A stretch of 64,000 nucleotides of DNA from Symbiodinium natans (Eukaryota; Sar; Dinophyceae; Suessiales; Symbiodiniaceae), in NCBI GenBank assembly GCA_905221605.1, contig CAJNDS010001890.1:873501-937500 (forward strand). Reading direction: 5' to 3'. The position numbers and the translations under genes were made by a program. The notes below the pieces were generated by a model. It did no database searches and was not told the DNA's origin. It saw nothing but the letters and a program-made list of their open reading frames with translations. Of the stretch, positions 61,055-64,000 are shown one piece after another. Numbering within the stretch: the stretch's first letter is position 1; each line of letters begins with the position of its first letter.

Positions 61055-61158
61055 CTGACTGGCACAGGCCACAACTCCAAAGCGCCTCGGCTCGAAGCTT
61101 AGTCTGCTCCTCCCGAAGTTGCTGCGGCAGGGCCTGCTGCCGAGCATTTGAGAGAGTC
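61055..61158 (-). CDS. exon-like island, coiled-coil composition
   Basis: Reads SETLSNARQQALPQQLREEQ then TKLRAEALWSCGLCQS. The donor is a strong AG followed by GTTTAGGGTTTAGGG. Helical, Gln/Glu/Arg-rich; family not recognised. Confidence 0.4.
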
Positions 61159-61214
61159 TCACTATTTGTAGCATTCCATATAAAATACACACGGATTTGT
61201 TTTTTTCTACTTAT

Positions 61215-61390
61215 TTGCCACATATATATATGTATATGTATATGTATACATACGTATACATATATATATATATTATTTAGTTATTTATGTCTATGTTTCA
61301 TTATTTATATGTATATGTTGATTTATTTATGTACTTCTTCATTTACTTACTTATGTTACATATGCATGTATATATATATATGTAATATAC
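61215..61390. repeat. AT-rich simple sequence (TA, TATG, TTTA)
   Basis: (TA)n blocks alternate with ATTTATTTATGT-type sequence. Confidence 0.95.
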
Positions 61391-61397
61391 ATACTTA

Positions 61398-61499
61398 GTA
61401 GCCAAGTAACCAGATTATAAGGGCACCCTTTTTTTGGTTGGCTACTTTATAAGGGAACCCAGAACCTAAAAAAGGGAAAGGGTACCAACCGGCTGCCAA
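61398..61499. mobile_element. foldback (MITE-like) element, family A
   Basis: TAGCCAAGTAACCAGATTAT, TTGGCTACTTTATAAGGGAA and AAAAGGGAAAGGGTACCAAC match the other copies; the right end is GGCTGCCA. Confidence 0.6.
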
Positions 61500-62136
61500 G
61501 TTTTCTGACTCTTATGATCAAGACTACCAAGGTTCTTCTTAAGATGCGTAGTTATTCTTGATTTACGGTTGCTCCCATGTTTTGGGGGGCAAGGAGGTTC
61601 GGGTTGGCAGTGTTTTAGCGGTTTGGGGTACAGGGTTTGGGTGCTTTCCCTCTGCGAAGCCCTAAACCCTATGCCGAAAGGTTTTGGGACCTTAAAACCC
61701 GAGAACGTATATACATCCCTCGAACCGCGAAAGCCCTCCTAGACCCTTCAACCCTCACAAACCCTTGAAACCCTCTCAAACCCTCGAAAAGCCTCCTAAA
61801 CCGAAAAAAAACCTCCTAAGCACTTAGAATCCTCCTGTAAGCCCTAACTTGCCATGCCTTCAGGGGTGCCAAGGCTGTCTCGACCGACTCGTTCGCCTGC
61901 GAGGCATCCGCGTCTCAGGGCGGCTTTAGAGGAGTAGGGTAGGGTTCAGGGGATTCTAAGTGCTTAGGAGATTTCTTTCGGTTAGGGTAGTAGGGTGCAC
62001 TTGAAGAGATACCCTTTTGGGGTTTCAAGGCTTTGGGCTTCTTCGAGTTTCGGGTAATTAGGGCTTGTGGGTCTTAGAGCTTCGGGGCTTTAAGGGGTTT
62101 TAGGGCAGGGTTACTAGAGTTTAGGGTCTGAGGGCT
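61500..62136. other. no gene recognised; degenerate repeats
   Basis: 61720-61850 is a CCTCCTAAACCC-type degenerate repeat, and 61920-62130 holds its G-rich counterpart words. Nothing coding recognised. Confidence 0.4.
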
Positions 62137-62258
62137 CTACTTAAAGGTTTGGGGGTAGTTATAAGTAGGGTTATAACACTACATAAGGATACAACCGGTT
62201 AGAATTCTACTTACCCTATGTATAGCTGTACATATAGCTACCCAATAACCTCCAAGCA
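62137..62258. mobile_element. foldback (MITE-like) element, family B, diverged
   Basis: Ends CTACTTAAAGGTTTGGGGGTAG and (inverse) AGCTACCCAATAACCTCCAAGCAG; interior words GTAGGGTTATAA and AACCGGTTAGAATTCTACTTACCC are shared with other copies. Confidence 0.5.
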
Positions 62259-62639
62259 GGGTGTGGGGGTTGGCCTGTAAGCCCCCAGCATCCTACATCA
62301 ACAGATCCTAGCCTTGCTTCCAACCTCTGTTTCGAGGACCTTGGCACCGCAGAGGGGGGGAGGCAGATGAGTTTCAATGAACGTATTGGTCCCAAGCGCG
62401 GCTTTGGTTCACATTTTGGGCTATCTATTGGATCACGGGACCAGGGTTACCTCTGCGCATTCCGCTTTGCCCGGGCTGTGGGAAAAGGACGTCTGAGCCC
62501 TTCATGCTCTGGCAGATTGTCCCTGACACGTGTCGGGGCAGGGAACGAGTAAGTTACTGCATCTGCCCAACAGGGAGGCTGGACAAGTCCTGGCGAAGTT
62601 CCTGCTAGGGTATTAAGTCGATGTAATGCCAAATCGGTT
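62259..62639. other. no gene recognised
   Basis: A frame at 62367-62552 is open (FNERIGPKRGFGSHFG near its start) but matches nothing I know. Confidence 0.4.
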
Positions 62640-62755
62640 GTGGTTGTGTTTGTGTCTCTGCGTGCGTGCGTGCGTGTGTGCGTGCGAGCGTGCGTGCGCG
62701 CGTGCGTGCTGTGCTCGTGCGTGTCTCTGTCTCTCTCTGTGTGTCCGTACATCCC
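62640..62755. repeat. GT/GCGT/TCTC simple sequence
   Basis: (GTGC)n-like then (TCTG)n-like microsatellite. Confidence 0.9.
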
Positions 62756-62987
62756 TCTGTGTGAAGAAATGGGCCAGAATTCACTGATTACGATGTTTTC
62801 CGGCCCCGTGCGATTCTCCGGCCTCCGGACTTGCTACCGGAGGCTGCGGATAAATCAATGAATCGAACCATCAAGAGGCTTCCTTATCAGAAAAGAACCA
62901 CTCAAAAGCGACCCTAAACCCTAAACCCTAAACTCCAAACCCCAAACCCTAAACCCTAAACCCTAAACCCTTCAACTTAAATTTTAC
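62756..62987. repeat. spacer and CCCTAAA tract (62911-62972)
   Basis: C-strand telomere-type array left of the exon-like island at 62988-63054. Confidence 0.8.
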
Positions 62988-63054
62988 AAGGCGCCCCAAG
63001 AGAACCCCCAGCCTTCTGGCGAAGGGCGAGCCGCTGCATGGCCTTCTTCTCTGC
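62988..63054 (-). CDS. exon-like island (minus strand)
   Basis: Reads KAEKKAMQRLALRQKAGGSL then GAP and ends at a GTAAAA donor. Helical and basic. It lies between CCCTAAA on the left and TTTAGGG on the right. The plus strand offers a competing acceptor (TTCTCTGCCTTCTCACAG) and an AAAG donor followed by GTTTAGGG, so the strand is not certain. Confidence 0.35.
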
Positions 63055-63097
63055 CTTCTCACAGGGATTTCACGGCGGCTCTGAGGCATCTGCAAAG

Positions 63098-63192
63098 GTT
63101 TAGGGTTTAGGGTTTAGGTTTAGGGTTTAGGGTTTAGGGTTTAGGGTTTGGGGTTTGGGGTTTGGGGTTCAGGGTTCAGGGTTTAGGGTTTC
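63098..63192. repeat. TTTAGGG tract with TTTGGGG and TTCAGGG variants
   Basis: About 13 G-strand units. Confidence 0.92.
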
Positions 63193-63277
63193 GGGACAAA
63201 ACACAGCAACAAGAGCAGCCTCCAGCACCTGCGCGTGCTGCAGCTTCACCTCCTGACCCAGTCAGCGGCGAAAGAGT

Positions 63278-63480
63278 TGGGGTCTGCTTGGAGGTTCAGT
63301 TGGGTAATTGTAAGTAGGGTTTATAAGTACCCTGAATCACGGGAAAAACCAGTTAATAATCATAGGTGCCCTACTTAAAGGAACCTGCAACTTCCACTAC
63401 TTGGAGGTTCATAGGTAGTTACAAGCAGGGTTTCAAGTACCCTAAATCAGGTTACAGCCAGCTGTAATCATAGTTACATC
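63278..63480. mobile_element. two foldback family B copies, same orientation
   Basis: Both start with CTTGGAGGTTCA, followed by a TAGTT/TAATT word and GTAGGGTTTATAAGTACCC / GCAGGGTTTCAAGTACCC. The second lacks the inverted right end. Confidence 0.5.
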
Positions 63481-64000
63481 ACAGGACCGCCGCGGAGGGG
63501 GCCCAGGGGTGTGCAGGGGAGGGGGTTCCAAGGAAAACAAGCCGGGGCCAACCTTAGGAAAGAAAAAAAACACCGCGCCCACCAACAATTATGTCGCACG
63601 TCAATATCACGTACCATACCTACGGCCCCTTCCCGACTGCCCGCGGTGTATGCTGGTCACTGTAGCTGAACCCTATACGAAATCGGAAAAACCGCCAAAC
63701 CATGAACCCTAAAAACCCTGAAGCATAATTCCCTAAAACTGTAAACAACCCACGCTCTAGAACCCTCAAGCCTGCACCCCAAAACCCTAAAGCGCTAAAC
63801 CTCCCAAGTACCCTTTAAATGTCCCCATTCAGGTACACTTAGGCACTTACTAAGGGGTACTTGGGGGAAGGGGAGGGGGGAGGGGGGTGTAGGAAAACCC
63901 TAAAACCCAAAAGCCCTAAAACCCCTCAAACCCGAAAATCCGAAACCCCAACCAACCCGAAAACCCTAAAACCCTAAAACCTAAACCCAAAACCCCAAAC
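63481..64000. repeat. spacer and degenerate CCCTAAA-type sequence at window end
   Basis: 63509-63712 is open but without motif. From 63700 onward the sequence is degenerate CCCTAAAA/CCCGAAA-type, including a G-rich block at 63840-63890. Confidence 0.55.

Overview
The window looks like nuclear DNA of a dinoflagellate alga. Three observations support this. Hundreds of Arabidopsis-type telomere heptamers (TTTAGGG / CCCTAAA) lie throughout the interior of the sequence. A very large single-ORF Ty1/copia element is present. There is also a ubiquitin-like + RCC1-repeat protein whose repeat wording (FAA-DGSVVTWG-GGDS) I associate with Symbiodiniaceae-like genomes. The species call is inference; no rRNA, spliced leader or other marker was found.

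Layout. 1-22 kb: short exon-like islands (60-120 bp) separated by TTTAGGG/CCCTAAA tracts, small foldback elements and homopolymers. The best gene here is a minus-strand, multi-exon SET-domain (Rubisco-LSMT/SETD-type) protein, readable as ordered pieces between 7.85 and 1.67 kb, with possible 5' exons out to 11.3 kb. Its introns are made largely of telomere-type heptamers. A non-LTR RNase H fragment (7.9-8.35 kb) and a four-copy 665-bp tandem array (11.5-14.2 kb) also lie here. 22.1-31.9 kb: an apparently intact copia element with identical 290-bp LTRs, a TTTAG target duplication inside a TTTAGGG tract, and one 3056-codon gag-pol ORF. 31.9-35.7 kb: degenerate telomere-type repeats. 35.7-41.9 kb: four kinds of satellite (TTCGAATAG hairpins, an 87-bp minisatellite, a 31-bp repeat interleaved with hairpins, an ~80-bp A-rich repeat). 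43.2-48.5 kb: degenerate GA-rich modules with expanded GA and heptamer arrays. 48.5-64 kb: more telomere-type tracts, foldback elements, AT microsatellites, an RCC1-like gene (about 53.2-54.7 kb) and several exon fragments, one resembling protein disulfide isomerase.

Two results deserve attention. First, at ten exon-like islands the putative splice donor is the telomere heptamer itself or a near variant (exon|GTTTAGGG or GTAGGGTTTAGGG). CCCTAAA tends to lie on the acceptor side, so many introns would have complementary telomere-type ends. This fits the repeated CCCTAAA-island-TTTAGGG geometry seen on both strands. Second, the retroelement polyprotein carries, besides PR-INT-RT-RH, a cytosine-C5-methyltransferase-like region (motif I, PPC, EHP and PQR-like motifs in order) and a 2OG-Fe(II)-dioxygenase-like region (HxD...H...R). 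It also has a tandem CCCH + CCHC Gag and a C-terminal membrane/Cys-His tail. It is thus a mobile element that may carry two kinds of DNA-base-modifying domain.

The GA-rich and satellite regions contain long open frames on both strands; these follow from the repeat composition and are not annotated as genes. All exon boundaries are read by eye without transcript data.
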